Origin: Anaerolineae bacterium
Lineage (GTDB): Bacteria; Chloroflexota; Anaerolineae; Aggregatilineales; Phototrophicaceae
NCBI GenBank assembly: GCA_028284565.1
Contig: JANQRM010000648.1
Coordinates: forward strand, 1-26,980
Length of the DNA: 26,980 bases
Reading direction: 5' to 3'
How positions within the stretch are numbered: the first letter of the stretch is position 1; each line of letters opens with the position of its first letter. The position numbers and the translations under genes are program-made. Positions 7,191-14,918 of the stretch are shown here, piece by piece. Below the pieces are notes generated by a model. That model did no database searches. It was not told the DNA's origin and worked only from the letters and a program-made list of their open reading frames with translations.

Positions 7191-7669
7191 AAGAAGCGGA
7201 TGACCATTTTACCGAGTCGAATTTCATCACTGCTTTTCAGTTGATGGGGTTGCTCCGGCAATAGGCGTTGCCCATTTATGAATGTCCCATTGAAACTATT
7301 CAAGTCGATGACAGTTGGGGGATGTGTCCCGACGTTGATGCGCGCGTGCTGACGTGAAACGCCAAACGATTGTGCATTAAATGGCGCAAGGTCGATATCT
7401 GGTACGACATCGGGCGTCTTTTGATCACTACGACCTAAAATGACCTGTCCAGTTCGTGGAATAGCGATGGGTTCTTCATTGCTGTCAATATAGAGGACAA
7501 TGGGATTTGAGCTTGGATTGGTATCCCCTACAAATGGATGTTGATCACCCGAATCCAGCTTCTTTGTCGCCGCCATCCCCAAGAAACCTTCGTATAAATC
7601 TTTGCCACAATTTTCACAAATTAAAAGCCCCTGACGGTTCTTATGCCCGCATTCTGGACACTGTGCCAT
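7181..7669 (-). CDS. Zinc-ribbon plus FHA domain protein
   Basis: 162 residues. The N-terminus is a zinc ribbon with Cys4, Cys7, Cys18 and Cys21 (CPECG and CENCG). A linker follows, then an FHA domain at about 72-160 with ILGRSDQ, VSRQHARIN, LNSFNGTFINGQ and a closing IRLGKMVIRF strand. This ribbon-FHA arrangement is frequent in Chloroflexota and Cyanobacteria and is taken as a phosphothreonine reader of Ser/Thr-kinase signalling in the cytoplasm. GGAG lies about 12 bases before the ATG, a slightly long spacing. The 3' end overlaps the amidotransferase on the other strand by 10 bases, so the two transcripts are complementary at their ends. The upstream gap is AT-rich and has two TATAAT copies. 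Confidence 0.85.
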   Translation of the reverse strand: MAQCPECGHKNRQGLLICENCGKDLYEGFLGMAATKKLDSGDQHPFVGDTNPSSNPIVLYIDSNEEPIAIPRTGQVILGRSDQKTPDVVPDIDLAPFNAQSFGVSRQHARINVGTHPPTVIDLNSFNGTFINGQRLLPEQPHQLKSSDEIRLGKMVIRFFYK

Positions 7670-7707
7670 AAGGATTTGTCTCCAACTTATTCAACCCTAG
7701 TTTTCTT

Positions 7708-7733
7708 ATTATAAGTATAGATTAACGATTATA
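7708..7733 (-). promoter_or_regulatory. Two TATAAT boxes upstream of the zinc-ribbon/FHA gene
   Basis: On the minus strand TATAAT occurs at 7708-7713 and again at 7728-7733, 20 bases apart, 39 and 59 bases before the start codon. Neither has a recognisable -35 box at standard spacing. The surrounding 60 bases are very AT-rich. Confidence 0.35.
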
Positions 7734-7771
7734 AGATAACAATATTTCAATTCTTTCTTAATATTAACGAA

Positions 7772-7794
7772 AAGACGAACCCGAAAGCTCGTCT
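7772..7794 (-). terminator. Probable terminator of the PPC-like protein gene
   Basis: On the minus strand AGACGA (7789-7794) pairs with TCGTCT (7773-7778) around a 10-base loop and is followed by TTTTCG. The stem is 6 bp, extendable by a G-U pair. It lies about 32 bases after the stop codon of the gene ending at 7827. The T-run is short, so termination may be modest. Confidence 0.5.
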
Positions 7795-7826
7795 CTTCTC
7801 TTAATGACTCACTTACGACAACTCAA

Positions 7827-9170
7827 TTACTGTTCGACAACTTCCACAAGGAGTGAATACTCAAGGGTATTATTGGGATCATAATCGATGTTACGAATGA
7901 CAAAGGCATAGTTGCCATCGAAGGGTATTTCGATATCGAAGGTTGCAGTATCCACATTTCGTGAGCCAAAGTTTAAGACTTCATCGACTTCACCGAAAAT
8001 GCCTAGGAATATTCCACCCACTTCAGAACTTTGGGTGATGGTCACGCGAAGCTCCTGTCCTCCTGTCCCAATATAGGAATAAACAACATCCCCTGTATCG
8101 ACAGAAGCTGATCCCATGATTTCAACACCCGGCGCAATACTCAAAATCGTATCGGGCATGACACTAATTGTATAGTTGATCTCCGCATTACCCGGTGCGA
8201 AATCATCAATGGATAAGGCTAAATAGTACGTCCCGTCTAGGGGTACATCAAAATTTTGGATTCGTGGATTCCCGTTGGGACCTGACCCACCATCAACAAA
8301 TAACCGCCGTTCCCAATCATTTTCCACATCCAAACTGATCAGAGTCATAGTGTTGCCTCCTGGGGGGAGTTCCGCATTGATTTCGACGGGTTTGCCAGAG
8401 ACTCCTTCAAATGAGAACAATGCGCCATCTGACTCTAAGAATGTGCCAGAAAATGTTTCGCCAATCACAATCGGAATTGGTTCAGGTTGATGCAAGACAA
8501 TGGCATAGTCCGTGGGGTCCGGATTTAAGGTTTGCAAAATGAGTGTATAGTCTCCATTTTCGGGCAGACGATTTAAGGGATCACGAGGACTGTCATAAAA
8601 GCTTTCTTGAGTAAATAATTCGCCTGATGGTGCGAAAAGGAAAACACCCAAGGTTGCTCCAAAGGTTTCATATGCGAATAATTCCCCTTTTTCGCCCGTA
8701 AAGATCAATTGAATCATTTCCCCACGATTCTCAAATGTACCTTCAACAACCGTTCCAAATTCCATTGCTTGTGATTCAAGCATATTTAGATACAGCTCGA
8801 TTGCTCCACTATTGGCTTCCCAATCGGGCGTGGTAACCGCAATGCTATAACTGCCGTCTTCTGGAAGCTCAAAGACGAGTGTGCGTGTCCATTGAGCGAA
8901 AACATCTCCCTCAGCGAGCAATACACCGAAACCGTTAAATAAACGCGCTTCAATTTCAAAGTTTTGCTCTACACTACTGGCAGTTGCATAAATGGTCTCG
9001 CCGGCTGTGCCACTAAAGGTAAAACTCGCTGTCGATTGACGATTGCCACTGTCCAATACCGCAGTTGCAGGTTGTCCATACGCAATGGGGATGATGGCTT
9101 GCGCTGTCGCAATTGAGAGGCTGAGATATAATAACGTGAGGAGTAGCAAGAAAAAACGTGCCTGTCGCAT
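7827..9170 (-). CDS. Secreted protein of four PPC-like beta-sandwich repeats
   Basis: 447 residues from the second ATG of the frame. I choose 9170 over 9185 because GGGAGA lies 7 bases before it, and the protein then begins MRQARFFLLLL, a regular signal peptide ending near residue 25 (ATAQA). Four repeats of about 95-105 residues follow (about 27-127, 137-227, 233-338 and 343-442). Each opens with a turn such as Y-G-Q-P or I-G-E-T-F-S-G and closes with [LVI]-P-x-[DN]-G-x-Y followed by a strand (LPEDGSYSIAV, LPENGDYTLIL, VPLDGTYYLAL, IPFDGNYAFVI). That closing motif is typical of bacterial pre-peptidase C-terminal domains. No protease domain is attached, so the protein is repeats only and probably acts outside the membrane. 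A short divergent gap separates it from the hydrolase gene. Confidence 0.78.
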   Translation of the reverse strand: MRQARFFLLLLTLLYLSLSIATAQAIIPIAYGQPATAVLDSGNRQSTASFTFSGTAGETIYATASSVEQNFEIEARLFNGFGVLLAEGDVFAQWTRTLVFELPEDGSYSIAVTTPDWEANSGAIELYLNMLESQAMEFGTVVEGTFENRGEMIQLIFTGEKGELFAYETFGATLGVFLFAPSGELFTQESFYDSPRDPLNRLPENGDYTLILQTLNPDPTDYAIVLHQPEPIPIVIGETFSGTFLESDGALFSFEGVSGKPVEINAELPPGGNTMTLISLDVENDWERRLFVDGGSGPNGNPRIQNFDVPLDGTYYLALSIDDFAPGNAEINYTISVMPDTILSIAPGVEIMGSASVDTGDVVYSYIGTGGQELRVTITQSSEVGGIFLGIFGEVDEVLNFGSRNVDTATFDIEIPFDGNYAFVIRNIDYDPNNTLEYSLLVEVVEQ

Positions 9171-9236
9171 GGCTTTATCTCCCATTAGAATAACGGTCTT
9201 ATTGAGCAGTGTAGCATACTTCGTGGAGTACGCGCG

Positions 9237-9971
9237 TTGAAAAAAATCATTTTGATTGGACTTTTTATCACATTTTTATGGATAACCCCCGTCTCTGCAC
9301 AAGAGGATGGCGCAAGTGGTCATCTGGTGCTAGTTGTTCCACAAGTTGTCGAAGTAACAGCGTTGGATGGAACTGCCTTAGTTGGTGACTTTTTCCTTGT
9401 AGAACCTTCCCACCCTACAGTGATTTTGGTGCATGAGATTTACACCACACGGGTGAGTTGGGATGTTCTCATCGACCCGATTTTGTCACTGGGTTACAAC
9501 TTACTCATCATCGACCAACGGGGACATGGTGCATCTCGTGGAAGCATTGCATGGGAATTTGCGGTTGGTGATATGCAAATCTGGTTCGATTGGTTGCGGA
9601 ATGCGGTAGGTGTACGTCATGATGCAATTACGGTGATTGGATCCAGCATGGGATCGTCCATTGCTACCGTGGGCTGTGCCAATGATGCTCTATGTCGCGG
9701 AGTCATCTCAATCTCGCCCAGTTGGAATTATTTTGGTATTGGTGTCGAGCGTGCGTTCCGTGAACAACTGATTAATCGCCATGTTTTGCTCATCTATGCC
9801 CAGCGTGACCGTTATCCGGCACTGGGTGTTCCGCGTATCCTAGAAACGGCTACCGGACACGTTGAAGAAAAAGTCTATTCGGGCAATACTCATGGGATGC
9901 ACCTCTTCGGACGCTATGGCGATGATTTGACCGAAACGATTCTCAACTGGTTGCGAACTTATGGAGCCTGA
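9237..9971 (+). CDS. Secreted alpha/beta hydrolase
   Basis: 244 residues. The start is TTG at 9237, supported by GTGGAG 8 bases upstream and by the resulting signal peptide MKKIILIGLFITFLWITPVSA (cut after residue 21). The mature part is a compact alpha/beta hydrolase: VILVHEIY (62-69) holds the oxyanion H-E, then IIDQRGHGASRG (91-102), the nucleophile elbow G-S-S-M-G (135-139, Ser137), the acid Asp191 in YAQRDRYP, and the catalytic histidine in NTHGMH (His219 likely). Family members are esterases, lipases or peptidases; the natural substrate cannot be read here. The stop TGA overlaps the next ATG by one base (TGATG), so the acetyltransferase is translationally coupled. Confidence 0.8.
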   Translation: MKKIILIGLFITFLWITPVSAQEDGASGHLVLVVPQVVEVTALDGTALVGDFFLVEPSHPTVILVHEIYTTRVSWDVLIDPILSLGYNLLIIDQRGHGASRGSIAWEFAVGDMQIWFDWLRNAVGVRHDAITVIGSSMGSSIATVGCANDALCRGVISISPSWNYFGIGVERAFREQLINRHVLLIYAQRDRYPALGVPRILETATGHVEEKVYSGNTHGMHLFGRYGDDLTETILNWLRTYGA

Positions 9972-10477
9972 TGATGACTGTGCTTGAGTTACTTATCGAA
10001 GCCATGTTGCCAGATGATTGGGAAGCAGTCTCCCAAATTTATGCAGACGGCATCGCTACTGGTAACGCTACATTTGAGACCAACACCCCCGCTTGGGAAG
10101 GATGGAATCAGTCGCATCTGGAATCCTGTCGCTTGGTTGCTAAGCATAATGACAAAGTGGTTGGCTGGGCGGCATTGAGTCCGGTATCCAGTCGGTGTGT
10201 TTATGGCGGTGTGGCAGAAGTCAGCGTGTATGTCAGTCCTCAAGTGTGGGGACAAGGTATCGGCAAAGCCTTGCTCAAGGCATTGATTCATGCCTCAGAA
10301 GATGCCGATATATGGACATTGCAAGCTGGCATCCTTAAAGAAAACTCAGCAAGTATCCGACTCCACGAAGCCTGCGGTTTCCGACAAGTAGGCTATCGAG
10401 AACGCTTAGGACAACTAGATGGTATCTGGCGCGATGTTGTCCTGATGGAACGGCGCAGTTCCAAAGTCGGGATTTAA
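9971..10477 (+). CDS. GNAT acetyltransferase, phosphinothricin/methionine-sulfone type
   Basis: 168 residues. The sequence follows the Pat/YwnH/MddA group: IYADGIATGNATFET (24-38), RLVAKHNDKVVGWAALSPVSSR (54-75), VYGGVAEVSVYV, the acetyl-CoA loop VWGQGIGKALL (about 93-103), IWTLQAGILKENSASIRLHEACGFR and a final WRDVVLMERRS. These cytoplasmic enzymes acetylate the amino group of glutamate analogues such as phosphinothricin, methionine sulfoximine or methionine sulfone, giving detoxification. The ATG overlaps the hydrolase stop by one base, and a second ATG follows immediately; either could be used. The stop codon abuts the stop of the Rieske gene on the other strand with no base between. Confidence 0.87.
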   Translation: MMTVLELLIEAMLPDDWEAVSQIYADGIATGNATFETNTPAWEGWNQSHLESCRLVAKHNDKVVGWAALSPVSSRCVYGGVAEVSVYVSPQVWGQGIGKALLKALIHASEDADIWTLQAGILKENSASIRLHEACGFRQVGYRERLGQLDGIWRDVVLMERRSSKVGI

Positions 10478-11449
10478 TCAAGCTGTCCCAAATGTTAGTC
10501 CCAAATCATTCAACCATTTACGATAGGCGATGGCAGTCTTGTCACTCCTCAGATGCAATTCTTCTTGCAAATCCAAAGGCAACAATTCTGGACGTTGCGA
10601 TTCGACAATGGGCAAATCTTGATAAGCGATTTCATCTTGGAAGGCACGGAGTTCTTCTTCGGGTGTATCATAGCTGTGATTCATCACCATCCACATCCAC
10701 ATTAAGCTATGGGTTTCCTCAATAGGTGTGACCATCATGATAATCGCAAACTGCGGTCCTTCTGTCACCTTTTTGAAATAAGCAATCAGCGGACGATAGA
10801 CACAATAGGTATATGACACCCACTTCGCTTCGCCTGTGCCGTCGGGATTCGGCTGGAAGATGCGAATGTCCTTAGCAGTAACTCCGTTTTCGTCAGTCAC
10901 CACATCATAGGGTGGGATTTCGGTATGTTCGCGTGTGCCGAGGATATGCTCATGGACAAAGGGAAAGTGAGCGACATCTAAGAAGTTTTCGACCATGCGC
11001 GGACCTGCCGCTTTGAATTCATATGGACCACATAGAACCTTGCGGTAGGCGTCGTCATGCCATTCTTCAAATTCGGGAATCTCGTGCTGGGGTTCACCCA
11101 GACAGACCCAGATGAGGTCATATTTCACTTGTACCTGATAGGTTGTGACAACCGCCTTGGGTGATGGAGTCTGATTGGGGTGGGCTGGCATATGGACACA
11201 ACGTCCATCTGTATTATAGGTCCAGCCATGATAGGGACACATCAACTTATCGCCTTCTTGAATCTCTCCCAACGACAGGCGAGTCCCACGATGAAGACAC
11301 AAGTCCTTCCAAGCGAGCAATTCATCACCTGCTTGCCAGATGACAATATCTTCACCCAACACACGCGCTGGCAATATCTTCTTCTCCCCAAAGGCGGAAA
11401 GCGGTGCAACCACATGCCAATCATGAATCAAAATGGGGTCGTTAATCAT
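10478..11449 (-). CDS. Rieske non-heme iron oxygenase, large subunit type
   Basis: 323 residues from ATG 11449. AAAGG stands 7 bases upstream, and MINDPILIHDWHVVA is a typical start; the in-frame ATG 21 bases earlier has no properly spaced ribosome site. The Rieske [2Fe-2S] motif is complete: C-L-H (Cys51, His53) and C-P-Y-H-G-W (Cys71, His74). The mononuclear-iron motif is ENFLDVAHFPFVHEHILG, with His161 and His166 as ligands and Asp158 as the bridging aspartate; the third ligand is expected among the acids near the C-terminus. The family includes vanillate demethylase, pheophorbide a oxygenase and ring-hydroxylating oxygenases, which hydroxylate or demethylate aromatic or polycyclic substrates with electrons from a reductase. 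No reductase or ferredoxin gene is adjacent. The 3' end abuts the acetyltransferase. Confidence 0.85.
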   Translation of the reverse strand: MINDPILIHDWHVVAPLSAFGEKKILPARVLGEDIVIWQAGDELLAWKDLCLHRGTRLSLGEIQEGDKLMCPYHGWTYNTDGRCVHMPAHPNQTPSPKAVVTTYQVQVKYDLIWVCLGEPQHEIPEFEEWHDDAYRKVLCGPYEFKAAGPRMVENFLDVAHFPFVHEHILGTREHTEIPPYDVVTDENGVTAKDIRIFQPNPDGTGEAKWVSYTYCVYRPLIAYFKKVTEGPQFAIIMMVTPIEETHSLMWMWMVMNHSYDTPEEELRAFQDEIAYQDLPIVESQRPELLPLDLQEELHLRSDKTAIAYRKWLNDLGLTFGTA

Positions 11450-11482
11450 ATCAAAGCCTTTCGCATCCACTCTTAGAAATGA

Positions 11483-11510
11483 GTAAGGGCGGTTCGCGAA
11501 CCGCCCTTAC
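11483..11510. repeat. 28-bp perfect palindrome between the BMP and Rieske genes
   Basis: The left half GTAAGGGCGGTTCG (11483-11496) is the exact reverse complement of the right half (11497-11510). With no loop base it folds on itself as a 12-13-bp GC-rich hairpin. It follows the stop of the BMP gene by 22 bases on the minus strand and precedes the Rieske start by 33. T-runs are poor on both sides (ACTCATTTCT on minus, ACACCTTTTT on plus). It resembles the GC-rich REP-like palindromes dispersed in many Chloroflexota and cyanobacterial genomes, and may double as a terminator or mRNA stabiliser. Confidence 0.7.
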
Positions 11511-11532
11511 ACCTTTTTGCGATAGCTACAAC

Positions 11533-12774
11533 TTACTCACTCGCGCCTTGCATCCCTTCCAACAATTGCGGGAGGAACCAGATGTCAAGGACAGGCACAG
11601 CTTCTCCTTCACCAGCCAATGGTGTGCCATCTTGCAAGTTCAAGGGACCTTCCCATAGGAAGAAGCCTTCTGCATCACTTGCATAGAAGTCAGAAACTGT
11701 TTGCGCGAAGTCATTCAAATCCGCCAGTACGTCTGCTGGCAGACCTTCACCATTCAAGTAGCCGATGACGGAAGTGTCTTCGCCCGTGTAGTAACCTTCA
11801 TCCGCAATTTCTGACCAGTCTGGTTCAATCCATTCCCAATCTTGCGACCATGTGCCATCAACGACGGCTTGAACAACATCAAGATAGGCTGGACCCCAAT
11901 TGTAGTAAGCGACACCCAAGCAGGCACTGGGATCAATCGAACAGCCACCTGCATTCCCATAGGGGATAGCAAAGGTGCGGTTGCCTTCGCTGGCAAAGGT
12001 GCTAGCCACTTGGATGGATTCGAGGGTATCAATCCCAGAGATAATCACATCCGCACCACTATTAAAGAATTCGGTAGCCACTTCGGTGGGGTCGAGGGTG
12101 ACACCCGGAATATTGAACCAGAAGCCAATCCACGTCACTTCAAATTCAAGGTCATCGGGATTCATACCGCGATAGTTCTCATAGCAATAGCGCGCGCCCA
12201 AATAGGATGATGCGGCGAGACGACGGGTTTCGGGGTTAATCAACGCACCTAGATAACCAATTTTGCCTGTTTCACTAGAGAGCGCGGCGGCACAACCGGC
12301 AATCGCGCGGGGAGCTTCCATCACACCATTGAAGTTCCCAACATTGGAGGGAGCTGGGGTATCATCTTCATTGTAATCCGGGAACATATTTGGAACAACA
12401 TTGCTACCCGTGATGTTGATGAAGGTTACTTCGGGGAAGGTTTCGGCAGCCCCATTGGTGTCTTCTTCAAAGATATCGGACGTGGTGAAAATCACTGTAG
12501 CGCCCGCATCCACCATTTCAGTCACGACATCCATCAAGGTCGCTTCTGGCGTATCCGCCGGATTCAGACTCTCGAAAAAGAGCATCTCTGCGCCATCTAG
12601 GTTGTCTTGAACATACTCACCTGCTTCAAAGTGAGATTGACTCCATCCCCCATCGTCACGGGGACCGACCAATACCACCCCAAAAACGACATCATCCTGC
12701 GCCGTGACCGGAACAAGTGCCATCATAATCAAAGCGATGAGCATTAACATAACGAAACTAAATTTGCGAGTCAT
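11533..12774 (-). CDS. BMP-family ABC transporter substrate-binding protein
   Basis: 413 residues from ATG 12774, chosen because AAGGAG lies 9-10 bases upstream and the protein then begins with a signal peptide (MTRKFSFVMLMLIALIMMALVPVTA, cut near residue 25). The frame is open 45 codons further, but that leader shows no family similarity. Mature features of the BMP/PnrA/Med family are present: FGVVLVGPRDDGGWSQSHFEAG near the N-terminus, IFTTSDIFEE, VGNFNGVMEAPRAIAGCAAAL, GYLGALINPETRRLAASSYLGARY and a hinge GADVIISGIDTLESIQVAS. The family captures nucleosides or related ligands outside the membrane for an ABC importer. There is no lipobox Cys after the signal peptide. No ATPase or permease gene is adjacent, so it is an orphan here. 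A good promoter lies at 12890-12919. Confidence 0.85.
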   Translation of the reverse strand: MTRKFSFVMLMLIALIMMALVPVTAQDDVVFGVVLVGPRDDGGWSQSHFEAGEYVQDNLDGAEMLFFESLNPADTPEATLMDVVTEMVDAGATVIFTTSDIFEEDTNGAAETFPEVTFINITGSNVVPNMFPDYNEDDTPAPSNVGNFNGVMEAPRAIAGCAAALSSETGKIGYLGALINPETRRLAASSYLGARYCYENYRGMNPDDLEFEVTWIGFWFNIPGVTLDPTEVATEFFNSGADVIISGIDTLESIQVASTFASEGNRTFAIPYGNAGGCSIDPSACLGVAYYNWGPAYLDVVQAVVDGTWSQDWEWIEPDWSEIADEGYYTGEDTSVIGYLNGEGLPADVLADLNDFAQTVSDFYASDAEGFFLWEGPLNLQDGTPLAGEGEAVPVLDIWFLPQLLEGMQGASE

Positions 12775-12889
12775 AGACGAGTTCTCCTTAAAAATTTTCT
12801 CTATGGCAATCTGCCTCCTTAAGTTTAACAAGAGTCCAACGCAGAGCAACAGGTAAAACGCACAAAAAGACTTAGGCATCTCACAGCAG

Positions 12890-12919
12890 ATTATCTCTTG
12901 ACGATTCATAAGGTTTCAA
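12890..12919 (-). promoter_or_regulatory. Sigma-70-type promoter of the BMP gene
   Basis: On the minus strand TTGAAA (12914-12919) and GATAAT (12890-12895) are separated by 18 bases; each box matches consensus at five of six positions. The predicted start point near 12883 gives a 5' leader of about 110 bases. Within the leader, AAGGAGG at 12814-12820 is a perfect anti-16S match, yet no normal start codon follows at proper distance. Confidence 0.55.
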
Positions 12920-13007
12920 TTTTTGCAAGTTTTTACAACTTTGACCAAAACTTTTTGCGTTGGTTCGCCTCTACAAAAGTAGTTCACAACACCAAAGGGA
13001 GGCAAGC

Positions 13008-13619
13008 ATGCCCGTATATTCTGAACAAAAACGTAAAAACAATACGCAATCGTTCACCCGTCTCGTAATTTATGTCTTGAGCGTTGTCGCTATTGGATTA
13101 AGTGGCTTTCTCGCTTTCATTTATTGGACTCTGCCAGACAAACATCTTGTTGAGCCAACAACTGAACCTACAGTAGAGCAACCTACCAGCTGTTCGATAC
13201 GCAAAGGGCTGAGTCGGAACATTACTCAAGAGCAAGTCTTACAAGCAAGTTTAAATGAGCAAGGATTTCTTTCGTTAGTAGAATTGTGGTGGCATCCGAC
13301 GATTGGGCGACGTATCGCTTGTACCTCACATGACTTGTTGATGCATACCACGGCAGGTGGCTCAGGATTATTTCCCTATATCACCTTCTATGTCTCAAGT
13401 AATGACATCTCCTCCCCTCGCCTCATGGGACAGTATATACATACGATGATGGAACGCCTCGAATCGAATGAGAATGAGCTTCATAGACTCTACACAGTCA
13501 CCATCCAGTTTATCAATGGCGCACAAATCGTTGAATGGCAAGCCGACTACTACGATGCTCGTTGGGAAATCAATCATGGGATGGATGATGAAGCACTCTT
13601 TGAATTTGGGATGGGTTAG
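13008..13619 (+). CDS. Paralogue 1 of a five-gene membrane protein family
   Basis: 203 residues from ATG 13008. AAAGGGAGG ends 5 bases upstream, so I reject the earlier in-frame TTG at 12960. Layout: basic tail MPVYSEQKRKNN inside the cell, one membrane helix at about 18-40, a Thr/Glu/Pro-rich stalk (48-60), then an outside domain of about 140 residues with Cys62 and Cys105. Later motifs are LFPYITFYVSS (121-131), TVTIQFINGAQIVEWQADY (163-181) and the ending DDEALFEFG (193-201). These elements recur in the four genes that follow. I do not recognise the family. The two cysteines are probably a disulfide, since the domain should lie outside the membrane. It is the first gene of the run and is divergent from the BMP gene; no convincing promoter is seen in the gap. 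Confidence 0.72.
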   Translation: MPVYSEQKRKNNTQSFTRLVIYVLSVVAIGLSGFLAFIYWTLPDKHLVEPTTEPTVEQPTSCSIRKGLSRNITQEQVLQASLNEQGFLSLVELWWHPTIGRRIACTSHDLLMHTTAGGSGLFPYITFYVSSNDISSPRLMGQYIHTMMERLESNENELHRLYTVTIQFINGAQIVEWQADYYDARWEINHGMDDEALFEFGMG

Positions 13620-13637
13620 ATAAAGTGTATATCTTCA

Positions 13638-14240
13638 ATGTCTATGCAAAAAAAGCGCAAACGCAACAATCTACGTGAATTTGAAACTCAACGCTTGATT
13701 AGTGTCTTATCCATCGCCCTCGTTGTATCTATCGGAATACTTACTTGGCTGGAACTTTCGGCAACCGAGGATACTTTGACCGAACCTACGGTTGAAGCTC
13801 CTGCAACCTGCGGAATCCGGGATGGTAACAGTCGAGATGTTCGATATGAAATTGACTTTCAAAACCCACTCGATCAACTTGGCTATCTTGCAGTTGTGGA
13901 ATTGTGGCGGCATGATGCTGTTGGACAGCGCATTGTTTGTACCCAAGAAGAGCTTATGAGGTATACGACAGAGGTGTTTTCATTCTTATTCCCCTATGTC
14001 ACCTTCTATGTCGATAAAACGGTCATTTCCTCGCCAGAAGTCATGGGACAACACATTCGCGTCGTTGCAAACTTACTCGAAACCCATCGCTATGACCTCG
14101 CCAACTTGAACACCGTTACTATTCGATTTGTATATGGCGGAGACCATATCGACTGGCAAGCCTCCTATTACTACACAGCACCCTGGCGTAATACGGATGC
14201 CATGACTGATATCGAACTCTTTGAATTTGGGACAAAATAA
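13638..14240 (+). CDS. Paralogue 2 of the five-gene membrane protein family
   Basis: 200 residues from the first ATG; the ATG two codons later is an alternative, and no clear Shine-Dalgarno is present for either. It begins 18 bases after paralogue 1, its closest relative. The basic tail MSMQKKRKRNN is followed by a helix at about 20-38, a stalk with T-E-P-T-V-E, and the outer domain with Cys58 and Cys101. That 43-residue spacing equals the one in paralogue 1. Shared segments are YLAVVELWRHDAVGQRIVCT (83-102), FLFPYVTFYVD, VTIRFVYGGDHIDWQASYY and the ending DIELFEFGTK. An adjacent duplication is the obvious origin. No catalytic motif is visible, and the function is unknown. Confidence 0.72.
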   Translation: MSMQKKRKRNNLREFETQRLISVLSIALVVSIGILTWLELSATEDTLTEPTVEAPATCGIRDGNSRDVRYEIDFQNPLDQLGYLAVVELWRHDAVGQRIVCTQEELMRYTTEVFSFLFPYVTFYVDKTVISSPEVMGQHIRVVANLLETHRYDLANLNTVTIRFVYGGDHIDWQASYYYTAPWRNTDAMTDIELFEFGTK

Positions 14241-14258
14241 GGTAAAGCAGACTAAAAC

Positions 14259-14918
14259 ATGGAAAAACCGAAACGCAAGAATCAGATGTCCTTATGGAGA
14301 AAACGCCATATACAAGCGTTCTTCATCTTGGCACTCTTCTCACTGGTAACAGTTGGGATGACGATGCTTACCATGTCAGTTACCCCAACGCCCACCTACG
14401 ATCTGCCCTATGTTGACCCAACTATCACGCCCGATTGGTATTGTGATATCGGACCGACAGCCTATGATCGTGATGATTCAGCCTCCGTTGCGCTACAATC
14501 CGCAATGGATGAAGCAGGTCTGATGACAATTGCCAATGTTTGGTATCACATCATAGGGGGTGGCGAGGTCGTTTGTACCAATGCACCTCCCTCAGCCGCA
14601 ACATGGGGACGCGCCGGTGTTTTTCCTGAAGTCATCTTCTATGTATCTGAAGATGCTATCGACAATCCAGATACACTGGGGAGTTACGCCCGAATCTTGA
14701 TTGAAAGTCTGGATGACATTCCTCTCGTGCAAACACCCTTTGATATCGTCGTCTACTTCGTCAATGGGGAGACAACCCGTTACTGGCGAACGCGGGGTTT
14801 TCGCATCCAAGAGCAACTGGACACGGGCATGACAAATACCGAACTTTATGACTTAGGACGTTATCCCTATGACAATCGTTTTGGACGAGAAGGCTTACCG
14901 AGGTATCAAAACCGATGA
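14259..14918 (+). CDS. Paralogue 3 of the five-gene membrane protein family
   Basis: 219 residues, starting 18 bases after paralogue 2. The cytoplasmic start MEKPKRKN matches the K-P-K-R-K-N tails of paralogues 4 and 5. A helix spans about 20-40. The outer domain has Cys62 and Cys106, a spacing of 44. Matching segments are VFPEVIFYVSEDAIDNPDTLG, FDIVVYFVNGETTRYW (where the usual WQA is WRT) and TNTELYDLGRYPYD. It carries an extra C-terminal tail of about 15 residues after that motif. It is the most divergent copy and shares features with both other pairs. The final bases overlap the next start by four (ATGA), which points to translational coupling. Confidence 0.7.
   Translation: MEKPKRKNQMSLWRKRHIQAFFILALFSLVTVGMTMLTMSVTPTPTYDLPYVDPTITPDWYCDIGPTAYDRDDSASVALQSAMDEAGLMTIANVWYHIIGGGEVVCTNAPPSAATWGRAGVFPEVIFYVSEDAIDNPDTLGSYARILIESLDDIPLVQTPFDIVVYFVNGETTRYWRTRGFRIQEQLDTGMTNTELYDLGRYPYDNRFGREGLPRYQNR

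Noticed and set aside
11842..12210. 122-codon plus-strand ORF inside the BMP gene
   Set aside because: Antisense shadow of a well-supported gene, without ribosome site or domain.
12775..12909. 45-codon N-terminal extension of the BMP frame
   Set aside because: The promoter -10 and leader lie in this stretch; a signal peptide and ribosome site mark the start at 12774.
12960..13007. TTG start for paralogue 1
   Set aside because: The ATG at 13008 has a strong ribosome site, and starting there places the basic tail as in the other copies.
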